A stretch of 64,000 nt of DNA from Terrimonas ginsenosidimutans (GCF_022012415.1 NZ_JAKLTR010000008.1:62001-126000); one strand, 5' to 3'. Shown: positions 9,671-18,893, counted from the stretch's first letter. A program made the numbers and translations. The notes: generated by a model not told the origin, from the letters alone.

Positions 9671-10639
9671 TTACTTGACGGCAGGGTTTGCTACCTGTAT
9701 CGCACGGCGCATGTATTTATAAGGCGGATTACTGTTGTAATCGCGGCCGAAATAAAATGCCCCAAAGCCGGCTTTTGTACCCTGCGTCGGGTTCCATCTT
9801 GCCATTCCTTCCAGCGAATACATTCTCAGGCCATCAACCGGGCTGATCGTGTTTCCATTCACTTCAGTAAATGGCGAACCACCGTTCTGCCACCAGTCAC
9901 CAATGTTTTCTGTCACAATAAACTTATTCGGCGGGCACCATGCTGCAACTCTGTTATACCGGGTCTGCAGGTTTGCTCCTGAATTGGAAGTTGTACCCTG
10001 CGTATATGCCTGGTTCACCAAATAATCAAGATATGGCTCGATAGTAGTCGGCAATGTATGATTATAATAATCCACGATCAGCAACTTACCTGTTCCTGAT
10101 TTTGGTCCGAGTTTCTGACTAACCATTACCACAAGTTTCGCAAAGTTTTCCGCGTTGTTGAGATATGTTCCGCTAACAGGCTCCCAGTCCATATCCAGAC
10201 CATCAAGATCATTGTCGGTTACGATCTTAACCAGATAATCTGCATACATCTGTAATCCCTCATCATTGATAGGCATGTTATTACCTTCCAGCTGAACGAT
10301 AACGGGAGCTACGAGCCTCATGCCCTTCACATCACGAACGAAGCGTAATTCTTCCCAAACTGAAGGGTTGTCTTCTTTTTTAGGAATACCTCCCCAGAGG
10401 CTGAGGATATCGATACTGTCCGGCAGGCCTTTAAAGTGCATACCATAAGAGAATGTTTGTGAATAATCAGCAAACCAGCCGAAGCAGATCTGGTGGTCTG
10501 ACTTTTTGTATGCACGCAGGTTTGCGTAGTACTCATCTGAATATTCGAAAGGTTTTTGGATCTCTATGTTCTCCTTTTTACAGGCGACAAAAGAGGCCGA
10601 AACGATGATCACAAAAGCGATAAGCAGTTTTGTTTTCAT
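9671..10639 (-). CDS. GH18 endo-beta-N-acetylglucosaminidase lipoprotein
   Basis: 322 residues, one catalytic domain. Lipobox ends at Cys20. The GH18 motif DxxDxDxE is intact as DGLDMDWE, with catalytic Glu153 and Asp151 assisting. Such short GH18 lipoproteins next to SusD are ENGases that cut the GlcNAc-GlcNAc core of N-glycans, releasing the oligosaccharide for SusCD import. A chitinase is the alternative, but the neighbours (GH92, GH125, GH2, DUF1735 pair) are mannose-directed and no chitin-binding module is present. It follows SusD by about 47 bp. Confidence 0.9.
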   Translation of the reverse strand: MKTKLLIAFVIIVSASFVACKKENIEIQKPFEYSDEYYANLRAYKKSDHQICFGWFADYSQTFSYGMHFKGLPDSIDILSLWGGIPKKEDNPSVWEELRFVRDVKGMRLVAPVIVQLEGNNMPINDEGLQMYADYLVKIVTDNDLDGLDMDWEPVSGTYLNNAENFAKLVVMVSQKLGPKSGTGKLLIVDYYNHTLPTTIEPYLDYLVNQAYTQGTTSNSGANLQTRYNRVAAWCPPNKFIVTENIGDWWQNGGSPFTEVNGNTISPVDGLRMYSLEGMARWNPTQGTKAGFGAFYFGRDYNSNPPYKYMRRAIQVANPAVK

Positions 10640-10686
10640 GTTGTATTGTTTAATAGTGTCTTTAAAATATTTCCTGTCAATAACGG

Positions 10687-12306
10687 TTATGGAGTTCTAT
10701 CCCACCAGAGCGATGTCGCAATATTATCGGGGCCCCCAAGTACGCTCACACCTGTAGCAACACCAGCAGAATTGCTCTGGTATTCTGTTTGCGGGAAAGG
10801 CAAACGTTTGATATGGGCCGGAGGCGCGATCAGACCACCACTTTGATTAAACACGACCGGGAAGATCTTCGGATAAGCAGTGCGGCGGAATTCGCTCCAG
10901 GCTTCCTGCCCATCAGGATAGACCGCGATCCATTTTTGTGTATGGATACGTTCCAGCTTAACGGCAGTAGTAGCCGCTTCCTGCCATTGAATAGTGATAG
11001 TGCTGAGTGCTGCGCTGTTTGCAGCGATATTGTTTCCGGTCCCAGGTGCCGCAACGTCCGTATAAGGCGCCGGTACGTTCGTTGAGTTATTGATATACGC
11101 AGCGGCGTTACTTGCCCCCCATTGGGCAAAGGAAGTTGTGATACCCTGCTCATATAATTGCTGGGCTGTGCCATTCATATTCCAGCCACGCATTGCACCC
11201 TCGGAACGCAGAAAATAGATCTCTGCGGCAGACATCCAGCGAACCGGTGTATTAGCAGCGACATTCAACGTAGAGAAAGGCGCAGTATAAGCTGCCTTAT
11301 TCGCAATCGAAATACCATTCCGGATACCATGGAACTGACCGTCGGGAGCCTTGTTGAACATAAAATCAGCCCTTGGATCATTATAACCTCTCAGGAATGA
11401 TTCCATGTTTGCGCCCATCCTGATATCATCAAAATTGAAACAGATGATATAAAGTGGATTATTAAAGTTCACACCACCGGCACCGCTCACCAGCATGGCA
11501 TTATCAGCGTTATCAGTGATCACTCCTACAGGATGGCTTACCGCTTCTTCCGCGTATTGCCGCGCTTTCGCCGGATTTGCATCTACAATACGCATCGCGA
11601 GACGAAGCTTTAATGAATTGGCAAACTTGATCCATTTCACATAATCACCACCGTAAACAAGGTCATACTTCTGCATGGGACGCTGACCCGGATAAAGCGA
11701 AACATATTCAGTGAGCGTTCTGATACCATAGTTCAGTGCGCTAAAAAGAGAATCATACACCACTTCCTGGTTATCATACCGCGTTGTAAAGCCTCCATTA
11801 CCAAAATCGGTTACAGGTAACGGGCCATACATATCTGTCGTACGGTGCAATGACATTGCTTTCAGGATCTGCGCCAAAGCATACACATGCGGGTTAGCAA
11901 ACTCAGACTTTCTTTTGATGGACAACCATGCCGGCATTACTCCAAGAAAAGAACGGCCAAACGCCGCATTGTACCATGTCGGTATCATTGCATACGTAGT
12001 ATTATTTGCATTACCAAACCAGTTATTCGAAGCACCCATATACCCGGAATACACATCACCTGCAAGGTTCTGGGTTATCTGGTACATCTCATCACCGAAA
12101 TTGGGTTGCTGGGCAACAGGGAAAATATTCTGTTGCATCTGCGGGAAGAATACACCGGTCGACAGGTAATCATACTCCATCATTTCTGAAGTTGCCGTAC
12201 CCGGATTTGTATTGAACTCCTCGAACTTCTTTGTACATGATTGCAGCATCATCACTGCCGTCAGGCAATAAAGTGCGCTTTTTATAAGGAGAATATTTTT
12301 TTTCAT
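10687..12306 (-). CDS. SusD/RagB-family glycan-binding lipoprotein
   Basis: 539 residues from the ATG at 12306. An in-frame ATG at 12354 is rejected because it lies inside susC and would precede the signal peptide. Lipobox ends at Cys24 (MMLQSCTKK), then the FEEFNTNPG opening of SusD-like proteins. Mid-protein WIKFANSLKLRLAMR and C-terminal EIYFLRSEGAMRGW are the conserved TPR-like and lid elements. It forms the outer-membrane pedal-bin importer with the SusC encoded 19 bp upstream. Ligand is inferred to be the oligomannose freed by GH18. Confidence 0.95.
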   Translation of the reverse strand: MKKNILLIKSALYCLTAVMMLQSCTKKFEEFNTNPGTATSEMMEYDYLSTGVFFPQMQQNIFPVAQQPNFGDEMYQITQNLAGDVYSGYMGASNNWFGNANNTTYAMIPTWYNAAFGRSFLGVMPAWLSIKRKSEFANPHVYALAQILKAMSLHRTTDMYGPLPVTDFGNGGFTTRYDNQEVVYDSLFSALNYGIRTLTEYVSLYPGQRPMQKYDLVYGGDYVKWIKFANSLKLRLAMRIVDANPAKARQYAEEAVSHPVGVITDNADNAMLVSGAGGVNFNNPLYIICFNFDDIRMGANMESFLRGYNDPRADFMFNKAPDGQFHGIRNGISIANKAAYTAPFSTLNVAANTPVRWMSAAEIYFLRSEGAMRGWNMNGTAQQLYEQGITTSFAQWGASNAAAYINNSTNVPAPYTDVAAPGTGNNIAANSAALSTITIQWQEAATTAVKLERIHTQKWIAVYPDGQEAWSEFRRTAYPKIFPVVFNQSGGLIAPPAHIKRLPFPQTEYQSNSAGVATGVSVLGGPDNIATSLWWDRTP

Positions 12307-12325
12307 TTGTTGATACTTTAAAGGA

Positions 12326-15300
12326 TCAGAACTGGATTCTTGTACTAAAACCAAAGCTTCTCAGGCTGGGTTGGATGAAGTAATCAATACCCTGGTAATA
12401 GGTGCCTGTGCTGGCAGCTGTTTCAGGATCGAATGGCGCTTTTGTCAGCAGGAAAAGATTGCGGCCATTGACACCGATCGTGATGCCTTTGATCTTATTA
12501 TTGAAAAGAGTACCCGGGAAAGTATAGCTTAATGAAGCTTCTGCAAGGCGAAGGTTTGATGCACTGTAAACATACATTGAACCAACACCGGCAACACCAC
12601 CACCGGTCACTGAATAGTATGGTTGCGCAGGGATCCGCTCGCCATTGATCACCACACCCCCTGCATCTCTGGCATCCGCAGAGGTTTTTGACACACCAAA
12701 CCTGTCCATAATAGCCTGTGTAATGGAAACCACTTCGCCACCAAGACGCGCATTGATAAGGAAATCAAAATTGAAATTCTTATAAGCAAATCCATTTCTG
12801 AAACCGATATTATACCTTGGGTTAGAGTTACCGGCTTTTAAGAATCGGCTATTGTCTGCAGTCACAGTCTGCGATACAAGACCGACATTAATATAACCAT
12901 GTTCATCAACAGCAAGTGAGTTTACATAGATATCACCCATTGAGCCACCTTTTACCAATGCGGTCGTGAAGCTACCAGTGCCACCCATATTAAGGCTATC
13001 CAATCCTTTTACCGGTGTATTGGTGATCGGATCAATATAATCATTCAGCAGCTGCTCGATCCTGTTACGGTTCATACCAAACGTAACGGTAGAAGTCCAG
13101 TCGAGCTTGCCTATTTTAAGATTAGCACCCAGCGACGCCTCTATACCTCTGTTCAACACTTCTCCGGCATTAATATACGCACTAAGAAAACCTGTACTGG
13201 AAGCAAGTGCTGGATTGAAGAGTTGATTGAACGTTCTGGACTGATATGCCGAAACATCGAAATTGATCTTGTTTTTCAGGAAACGGAGATTAAGTCCCGC
13301 TTCAAAAGATTTTGTTCTTTCCGGACGCAGGGTTGCGATAGGCATAAAAGTGATCGGCGTCGGATAGCTTCCGACGATCTGGTTAGTAGCACGTGACACA
13401 AACCGTTCTGGCGCATTACCCACTTCACTGTAAGTGCCTCTTACTTTAACAAACGAAACAATGTTTGAACGAAGATTGAAAAGATCGCTCAGAATTCCTG
13501 ATACACCTACTGATGGGTAGAATACCGATTTTGCTGTAGTGTTTGCCAATGCTGAAGCCCAATCATTACGAGCTGTAACATCAACAAAAAGCATATTTCG
13601 GTAACCGATCTGTGCTGTACCAAATACTGCCTGTAACTGATCGCGGAAACGATTCTGCGTAACAGTCGATTGTAGCAGGTTCACATTCTGATAGGCGAAC
13701 AAATTCGGCACTCCCAACAGATTACCACCATAGCCTTCCTGGTCATACCTTGTATCAAGCAAGCTCGAACCTATTGTGGCATTCAGCGTGTAGTCAGTAC
13801 CAAAATTCTTATTCGCATTCAGCAATACATCGGCGTAAAGCTGTTTTGTTACTGCGGTATTTTTATTATAAGCTCCGGCATCAGAAGCAAACAGACCAGA
13901 AGTGGATGCATAGAACTTGCGCTCATTAACGGATGTATTGTGATCCAGTTTCACGCGGCCTGCGATATTCAGCCAGCTATTGATATTGTATTTCAAACCA
14001 GTACTTAGCACAAACCGGTCTTTTGCATTCTCAAACAGGTTACGGTTAATGATCCAGTATGGATTCTGCATCTGGAAACCAAGATCACCGTAAGGCCAGA
14101 ACTGCGTATTGAAGTTACGGGCCGGGTTATAACGTTCGAAGACCTTATAGCGCTCGATATCATCTCCTAAGGGGAACAGATAGATCGGAACCAATGGGTT
14201 GAAGTATTGCCCCTGGGAAAGCATATTATCCTCATTCACCTTAATGTACATTCCACTGACATCCAGAGTCATCCTGTCATCAAGGAAAGATGAAGTATTT
14301 CGCACTGAAAAGTTGTAACGCGCCAGGCCATTATTTGGAACAATACCTTCAGCATTCACCGTGGCTGCAGAAAGATAAGTTTGATTCTTATCAGAACCGG
14401 TTGCCAGAGAAACGGAATTGGTCACGTTATAACCAGTCTGAAAAAAGTCAGACGGCTTATACGTGCTCGGCGTATTCAGCTTTGGCCCCCAACTGTAGTA
14501 GTCACCAGGGGCAGAACCATAAGTATTCTGAAATTCCGGAAGGATCAGCGGATTGAAGAAGTTAGTATTATTGGCAACGGTAACGCTGGTCTTATTTGCT
14601 ACGCCTCTTTTGGTAGTGATCAACACCACACCATTCGCAGCCTGGCTTCCGTACAGCGCGGCAGCAGCAGAACCGGTAAGAACAGACATTGACGCTATAT
14701 CATCCGGGTTGAGGTTCGAAATACCATCTCCGCTTGCACCAGAACCAGTAAAGATATCGCTGGCTTGTGTGGTAGTAAGATTAGGCAATGGAATACCATC
14801 GATTACATAGAGCGCATTGTTATTTCCAAAAAGAGATTTTGTACCACGCATCACCACTCTTGCAGAACCACCGATACCGGCAGCAGAGTTATTGATCGTA
14901 ATACCAGCCACTTTACCCACAAGGCTGTTTACAAAGTTGGCGTCTTTTACACGCACCACTTCATCTCCTTTTATTTCCTGTACGCTATAGCTAAGCGCTT
15001 TTGTTTTACGCGTGATACCTAGAGCTGTAACCACTACCTGCTCCATTTCAGCCACCTGCTTTTTGAGAATGATCTCAACATTGGTGCGGCCATTCAACGG
15101 AAGTTCCTGCACCTGGTATCCGATGAAAGAGATCACGAGGGTCTGATTCGGCTCGGCTTCGATCCGGAACTGTCCGGCATCATTGGTGGTGGCGGAAATA
15201 TTGGTCCCTTTGATCGTAATCGAAGCGCCGGCGAGCGGAGCACCGGAAGAATCGACGATCGTACCAGTGATAGTCTGGAATGCAGCCCGTTGCTCCTCCC

Positions 15301-15733
15301 CTTTTACAGTGGAAGCAGGCGCGAGCACCTTTTTCTTCAGGAAAATGGTCTTGTTGTTGATCTCATAGCTCACAGGCTGATCCCTGAAAATAATATCCAG
15401 GAATTCTTTCAGCGGCATATTCTTTACTGATATGGACACGGACCGTGTTTCCTTCAGCAAATTCTTATTAGCAAACACAGAATAGCCGGTTTGAGATTCT
15501 ACGACCTCGAAAACCTTTGTCAACCCAACTTTCCTCCCGGAGAAATTGACAGTCTGCGAAAATCCTTCTGCCTGAGCTTGCAGCAGGGTCAGCAGGATAA
15601 AGAAAAGAGTGAATTTCATCTTCAGCATCGTTTTGGTGGTCAACCAGGGGGAATGGCTGTCGGTGCTTGGTGGTTGGTCGGCCCCGATCGGAACAGACAT
15701 AGCCTCCCGGTTGCGTAAAGCAGTTTTTAACAT
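12326..15733 (-). CDS. SusC-like TonB-dependent transporter with STN signalling domain
   Basis: 1135 residues from ATG 15733. A hydrophobic signal starting near residue 39 (MKFTLFFILLTLLQA) would allow starts at 15628 or 15619; N-terminally extended SusC starts are common in this group, so the first ATG is kept. Domains: STN (about 60-115, GRKVGLTKVFEVVESQTGYS), carboxypeptidase-regulatory-like (about 155-235), plug (about 245-370), then the beta-barrel ending in FGFSTRIQF. The STN domain is the piece that contacts FecR to pass the substrate signal to the ECF sigma factor, matching the upstream genes. The leader overlaps a putative antisense RNA at 15746-15842. Confidence 0.96.
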   Translation of the reverse strand: MLKTALRNREAMSVPIGADQPPSTDSHSPWLTTKTMLKMKFTLFFILLTLLQAQAEGFSQTVNFSGRKVGLTKVFEVVESQTGYSVFANKNLLKETRSVSISVKNMPLKEFLDIIFRDQPVSYEINNKTIFLKKKVLAPASTVKGEEQRAAFQTITGTIVDSSGAPLAGASITIKGTNISATTNDAGQFRIEAEPNQTLVISFIGYQVQELPLNGRTNVEIILKKQVAEMEQVVVTALGITRKTKALSYSVQEIKGDEVVRVKDANFVNSLVGKVAGITINNSAAGIGGSARVVMRGTKSLFGNNNALYVIDGIPLPNLTTTQASDIFTGSGASGDGISNLNPDDIASMSVLTGSAAAALYGSQAANGVVLITTKRGVANKTSVTVANNTNFFNPLILPEFQNTYGSAPGDYYSWGPKLNTPSTYKPSDFFQTGYNVTNSVSLATGSDKNQTYLSAATVNAEGIVPNNGLARYNFSVRNTSSFLDDRMTLDVSGMYIKVNEDNMLSQGQYFNPLVPIYLFPLGDDIERYKVFERYNPARNFNTQFWPYGDLGFQMQNPYWIINRNLFENAKDRFVLSTGLKYNINSWLNIAGRVKLDHNTSVNERKFYASTSGLFASDAGAYNKNTAVTKQLYADVLLNANKNFGTDYTLNATIGSSLLDTRYDQEGYGGNLLGVPNLFAYQNVNLLQSTVTQNRFRDQLQAVFGTAQIGYRNMLFVDVTARNDWASALANTTAKSVFYPSVGVSGILSDLFNLRSNIVSFVKVRGTYSEVGNAPERFVSRATNQIVGSYPTPITFMPIATLRPERTKSFEAGLNLRFLKNKINFDVSAYQSRTFNQLFNPALASSTGFLSAYINAGEVLNRGIEASLGANLKIGKLDWTSTVTFGMNRNRIEQLLNDYIDPITNTPVKGLDSLNMGGTGSFTTALVKGGSMGDIYVNSLAVDEHGYINVGLVSQTVTADNSRFLKAGNSNPRYNIGFRNGFAYKNFNFDFLINARLGGEVVSITQAIMDRFGVSKTSADARDAGGVVINGERIPAQPYYSVTGGGVAGVGSMYVYSASNLRLAEASLSYTFPGTLFNNKIKGITIGVNGRNLFLLTKAPFDPETAASTGTYYQGIDYFIQPSLRSFGFSTRIQF

Positions 15734-15740
15734 AACTTCG
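15710..15740 (+). promoter_or_regulatory. Plus-strand promoter pointing into the susC leader
   Basis: GTTG at 15710-15713, exactly 19 nt, then TAACTTCG at 15733-15740. This fits the Bacteroidota TTTG-N19-TAnnTTTG pattern with one mismatch in each box. It faces away from susC. It would start transcription near 15746, just upstream of the susC ATG on the opposite strand. Confidence 0.5.
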
Positions 15741-15745
15741 CACTA

Positions 15746-15842
15746 GTTTGGTTAATGAATAAATGAAAGCTTGCAGAGCTTTTTAAATCAACTGAACTGT
15801 TTTAAGTGCCGCCGGAATGCCAGTTCCGGACGGCATTTTTTT
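15746..15842 (+). ncRNA. Candidate antisense sRNA to the susC leader (DonS-like position)
   Basis: A plus-strand promoter-like pair (15710-15740) is followed about 100 nt later by a plus-strand intrinsic terminator (15807-15842), with no open reading frame of note between. The product would be about 97 nt and fully complementary to the untranslated leader of susC mRNA. A small AAAGCT/AGCTTT hairpin precedes the terminator. In Bacteroides fragilis the N-glycan (don) locus carries a cis-antisense sRNA, DonS, between the anti-sigma gene and susC, which represses the locus. Position and orientation are the same here. No sequence homology is claimed; expression is untested. Confidence 0.5.
15807..15842 (+). 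terminator. Plus-strand intrinsic terminator between fecR and susC
   Basis: TGCCGCCGGAA pairs with TTCCGGACGGCA around a 6-nt loop and is followed by seven T on the plus strand. No plus-strand protein gene lies upstream; only the susC leader on the other strand does. On the minus strand the hairpin is followed by CTTAAAA, a poor T-tract, so its natural direction is plus. Confidence 0.7.
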
Positions 15843-15873
15843 ATAAATGATTGTCTTTTTCGTTGTCGTTCAC

Positions 15874-15938
15874 CGTTGTCCGTTGCCCGGAATACATATT
15901 CCATTCACGAATACTCCGGTGAAAGGTCAACGGACAAC
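15874..15938. repeat. Short inverted repeat of the CGTTGTC heptamer family at the fecR 3' end
   Basis: CGTTGTCCGTTG at 15874-15885 pairs with CAACGGACAACG at 15927-15938. The right arm overlaps the last codons and stop of fecR. The words are those tandemly repeated at 63336-63433. It may act as an mRNA 3' hairpin. Confidence 0.6.
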
Positions 15939-17117
15939 GATTCTTCTTCCTTCCACTTTAAAATTCACTTCGTTCATTTCAAGACCGCGAAGAACTTCCT
16001 GCAGAGAAAGATCGCGGCCCATTTTGCCGAAGAATTCATAGTTCTGAACGCCTTTATCATATTCTACTTCGATGTCGTACCAGCGTTCGAGCTGGCGCAT
16101 GACTTCGAACAGGGATGCGTTTTCGAAATTGAAGACGCCATCTTTCCAGGCGGTGATCTTACTGGTGTTGACTTCATTCAGCACTTTCACAATGTCTGCT
16201 CCGGCGAATACCTGCGCCTGCTGGCCGGGGACGATCCGCGTTTTGCCGTTACGGTTATTGATCTGCACAGAGCCTTCGAGAAGTGTTGTATTGATGCTGC
16301 CTTCGTTTGCATAGGCATTGACATTGAATTGCGTGCCCAGCACTTCGATCTCGGTCTGATCATTCAACTTCACATGAAAAGGTCTTTTCTGATCTTTGGC
16401 CACCTCAAAATAGGCTTCCCCCGTTATTTCCACACGGCGGTCGCTACCCGTAAAAGAAGCTGGATATTTCAGGGATGAGGCTGCGTTCAGCCACACTCTC
16501 GTGCCATCCTCCAATTGCAAACGGAACTGACGGCCCTTTGGGGTGCTGATCGTATTGAAAGCGATTTCAGTGGAAGGGTTACCATTATTGTTATAGGAAA
16601 GCTGACCATTTTCCAGAACGACCTTGCTGCCGCTCTGCGTAGTAAGAATGCCATTGCCGAGACTATCAAGAACCATGGTGCGTCCATCAGCCAGCGTCAG
16701 GATGGCCCCATCTTTACCAGGTTCGATAATAGCCGGGGAATTGGGTTGGAATGCAATCGGCTGGTCCGTTTTGCCGGATCTGATCTGCCAGAAATAGACC
16801 CCGGTAGATACGACGGCAAGTATGACCGCCGCAACAGCCAATCGTTTCCAGCGCCGCACCTGTATGATGGGCACAACCGGTGAAGGCTTTTGTTTTGCAG
16901 CAGAGATTTTAGCAGCGATCGCTGCTGTGATTTTTTCAGTAACGCCGGGGAAATCTTCCGCCGTTGCCGTGTTCAACTCTAACTGCCGGTCCATGATCCC
17001 CGAGAGCAATCTTTCATCGCCCTCCGAGATCAATGCAGCAAGCAGTTGCATCTCCTCCGGTGAGCACCGGTCGGAAATGTAGCGGTCTATCAGCTCCTGC
17101 AATCGTTGTTCTTCCAT
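15927..17117 (-). CDS. FecR-family anti-sigma factor
   Basis: 396 residues. The N-terminal cytoplasmic part (about 1-90) should hold the ECF sigma factor, one membrane helix follows (about 90-108, LAVAAVILAVVSTGVYFW), then the periplasmic FecR domain (TPKGRQFRLQLEDGTRVWLNA). The C-terminal DUF4974 domain (FENASLFEVMRQLERWYDIEV to the end) contacts the STN domain of SusC. It lies between sigma (gap about 104 bp) and susC, the standard trans-envelope regulatory order. Predicted to release or activate the sigma factor when SusC is loaded with oligomannose. Confidence 0.95.
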   Translation of the reverse strand: MEEQRLQELIDRYISDRCSPEEMQLLAALISEGDERLLSGIMDRQLELNTATAEDFPGVTEKITAAIAAKISAAKQKPSPVVPIIQVRRWKRLAVAAVILAVVSTGVYFWQIRSGKTDQPIAFQPNSPAIIEPGKDGAILTLADGRTMVLDSLGNGILTTQSGSKVVLENGQLSYNNNGNPSTEIAFNTISTPKGRQFRLQLEDGTRVWLNAASSLKYPASFTGSDRRVEITGEAYFEVAKDQKRPFHVKLNDQTEIEVLGTQFNVNAYANEGSINTTLLEGSVQINNRNGKTRIVPGQQAQVFAGADIVKVLNEVNTSKITAWKDGVFNFENASLFEVMRQLERWYDIEVEYDKGVQNYEFFGKMGRDLSLQEVLRGLEMNEVNFKVEGRRIVVR

Positions 17118-17221
17118 AATTAAAAATCATTGAGGTATAAACAGGCAAAGGTTTCCCACATATAATATGACGCAGGAAAAACGGCGTACATCAGGTCGGT
17201 CCGAAAAAAAATAATAATAAT

Positions 17222-17815
17222 TTATTTTGCCGCGTTCATGAATAACAGCAGACAGCCTGTTGCTGTGATCATGCGATTGCCAAGATAGGCGCGTAGAAAG
17301 AGAAGTGCTTCTACTATATGTTGGTTTACAGCACTTTTGGAAACGTTGAGTGTGCGGGCGATCTCTTCGTGACTTTTCCCTTCCAGCCGGCTCATGCAAA
17401 AAACCTGTTTGCGGCGCTGCGGCAAACGATCGATACCTTTCATGAGAAGATCTGAAAGCTGGCGGTATTCAAGTTCTCCGGCCGGGGTGAGCGCAGTACT
17501 TTCCAGCTCATCCTTCGGCGCCTCCTCCCAACTGACCATTTTCTGCCGGAAAGCCGAAATGGTAATATTTCTTACCATCGTAAAAAGATAAGCCTGAAAA
17601 TTTTCTATCTGCGGAAGCTGGTGACGATTATTCCAGATCTTAATAAAGATGTCTTGCGTAAGTTCTTCCGCGCGCGGAGAATTCTTGACATAGGTCAAGA
17701 TATGGCCATAGACTTTAGGGGTGAACCAGCTAACCAGGGCAACGAATGCTTTCTCATCGTCCCGGGCAATGCGGTCTAATACGTCATGAACGTTATATTG
17801 GCAATCGTTGGTCAC
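17222..17815 (-). CDS. ECF sigma factor (RpoE-like, SusC/FecR-associated)
   Basis: 197 residues starting at GTG 17815; the frame opens directly with the sigma-70 region 2 fold and no in-frame ATG lies upstream. Region 2 shows AEELTQDIFIKIWNNR (about 54-69) and FQAYLFTMVRNI. Region 4 shows LPQRRKQVFCMSRLEGKSHEEIA with the helix-turn-helix LNVSKSAVNQHI. The C-terminal hydrophobic tail (LGNRMITATGCLLLFM) is frequent in Bacteroidota ECF factors. Expected to transcribe the susCD operon once FecR relays the signal. The TATGTTTG box at 17834-17841 probably drives its own expression. Confidence 0.95.
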   Translation of the reverse strand: MTNDCQYNVHDVLDRIARDDEKAFVALVSWFTPKVYGHILTYVKNSPRAEELTQDIFIKIWNNRHQLPQIENFQAYLFTMVRNITISAFRQKMVSWEEAPKDELESTALTPAGELEYRQLSDLLMKGIDRLPQRRKQVFCMSRLEGKSHEEIARTLNVSKSAVNQHIVEALLFLRAYLGNRMITATGCLLLFMNAAK

Positions 17816-17833
17816 AAGAGTAGTTAGTTAGGG

Positions 17834-17841
17834 CAAACATA
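17834..17841 (-). promoter_or_regulatory. -7 box of the ECF sigma gene
   Basis: TATGTTTG on the minus strand matches TAnnTTTG exactly and ends 18 bp before the GTG start. No clear TTTG lies 19 nt upstream, so only the -7 element is claimed. Confidence 0.5.
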
Positions 17842-17999
17842 AGGGTTTTATCCATTTTTATGACCGTTTTTGATCATTCTTGATGTTTGCGTACTAAATG
17901 AGACGCCGGAGGGCCGGAAAACTTGTTCTTTCAGGCGGCACACCATCACCCGTAGCACGACATCTGCTGCCCCCGTGGTCCGGCATCTTCCGTGCATCC

Positions 18000-18893
18000 T
18001 CACATCACATACTCCCCATTGATCGGCTTCACCGGTTCAGGAATGTTCTTTTCTCCCATCATTTCCAGCAGATTGATCTCGATGGTCCGGGTGATCTGGT
18101 TCAACGGAACACCCGCAGAATTGTTCTCGAAAGGATTGACGAGGCTCATTCCGTTGATCTGTGTGGATACAAATACGAAACCGATCAGCCATCCAAGGAA
18201 GATCGCATAGATGCCGGCAGTCTGGCTGATCACCAACGTAAATGTGACTACAAATAACCAGATAAAGACTTTAGTGAGATAACTGTATGTCGTCGGAAAA
18301 ACGGTATTCTTGATCCGTTCACACATCCCCATCGAGTCGCAAAAGCGAACAAGCATTTCATTGATCTCTAAAAAACGAAACCCGTCGATCGTGCCGTTTT
18401 CAGAAAGTTTCTGAAGATCGCGCGACTGGATGCTGATAATGGCGTTATGCCGGTTGGTTTGAGCATCAACTTCCCGGAGTTCTTCTTCTGTGAGGAAACT
18501 ATTCCCATAGCTATCATTCGCCGCATTCCGCAGATTTGCCTTGAGGGCATATAAGAAAGCGAGGTGACGGTTGATCATCCGTACAGCCGTAGCACGATCG
18601 TTGCCGGCATAACTCAGCAAGGCACGTGCAAACGAACGGGAATCATTCACGAGTGCACCCCAGATCTTGCGTGCTTCCCACCAGCGATCATAGGCCTGGT
18701 TATTATTAAATCCGATAAAAAATGCAATGGCCGTACCCAGTAAGGTCGGGATGATCCCCGGAATTTCAAAATGGTACGCAATAAGATAAGAGCGCACCAG
18801 GTAGGCGATCGTGCATGAAATGATCATGATGATATCTACCTGCCATGTGTTTCTTAAGATCCTCGTTAACCTGATATTTTGCGCCAGCAGCAT
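18000..18893 (-). CDS. Bestrophin-family (UPF0187) membrane channel
   Basis: 297 residues. The family signature LGTAIAFFIGFNNNQAYDRWWEARKIWGALVNDSR begins near residue 52. Predicted membrane helices lie near 25-45, 48-68, 205-222 and 225-245 (WLFVVTFTLVISQTAGIYAIFLGWLIGF). Bacterial bestrophins form pentameric channels, usually selective for cations such as Na+ or K+, unlike the animal chloride channels; ion selectivity here is unknown. It is flanked by the ECF sigma gene and the oxidase cluster with intergenic gaps of about 150-180 bp, so it is probably transcribed alone. No regulatory link to either neighbour was seen. Confidence 0.9.
   Translation of the reverse strand: MLLAQNIRLTRILRNTWQVDIIMIISCTIAYLVRSYLIAYHFEIPGIIPTLLGTAIAFFIGFNNNQAYDRWWEARKIWGALVNDSRSFARALLSYAGNDRATAVRMINRHLAFLYALKANLRNAANDSYGNSFLTEEELREVDAQTNRHNAIISIQSRDLQKLSENGTIDGFRFLEINEMLVRFCDSMGMCERIKNTVFPTTYSYLTKVFIWLFVVTFTLVISQTAGIYAIFLGWLIGFVFVSTQINGMSLVNPFENNSAGVPLNQITRTIEINLLEMMGEKNIPEPVKPINGEYVM

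Noticed and set aside
9671-10639. Chitinase reading of the GH18 gene
   Set aside because: A single short domain lipoprotein between SusD and DUF1735 proteins in a mannosidase locus; no chitin-binding module or chitobiase nearby.
15771-16478. 235-aa plus-strand frame at the fecR 3' half
   Set aside because: Antisense to fecR, which has clear FecR and DUF4974 domains. Its 5' end crosses the intergenic hairpin.
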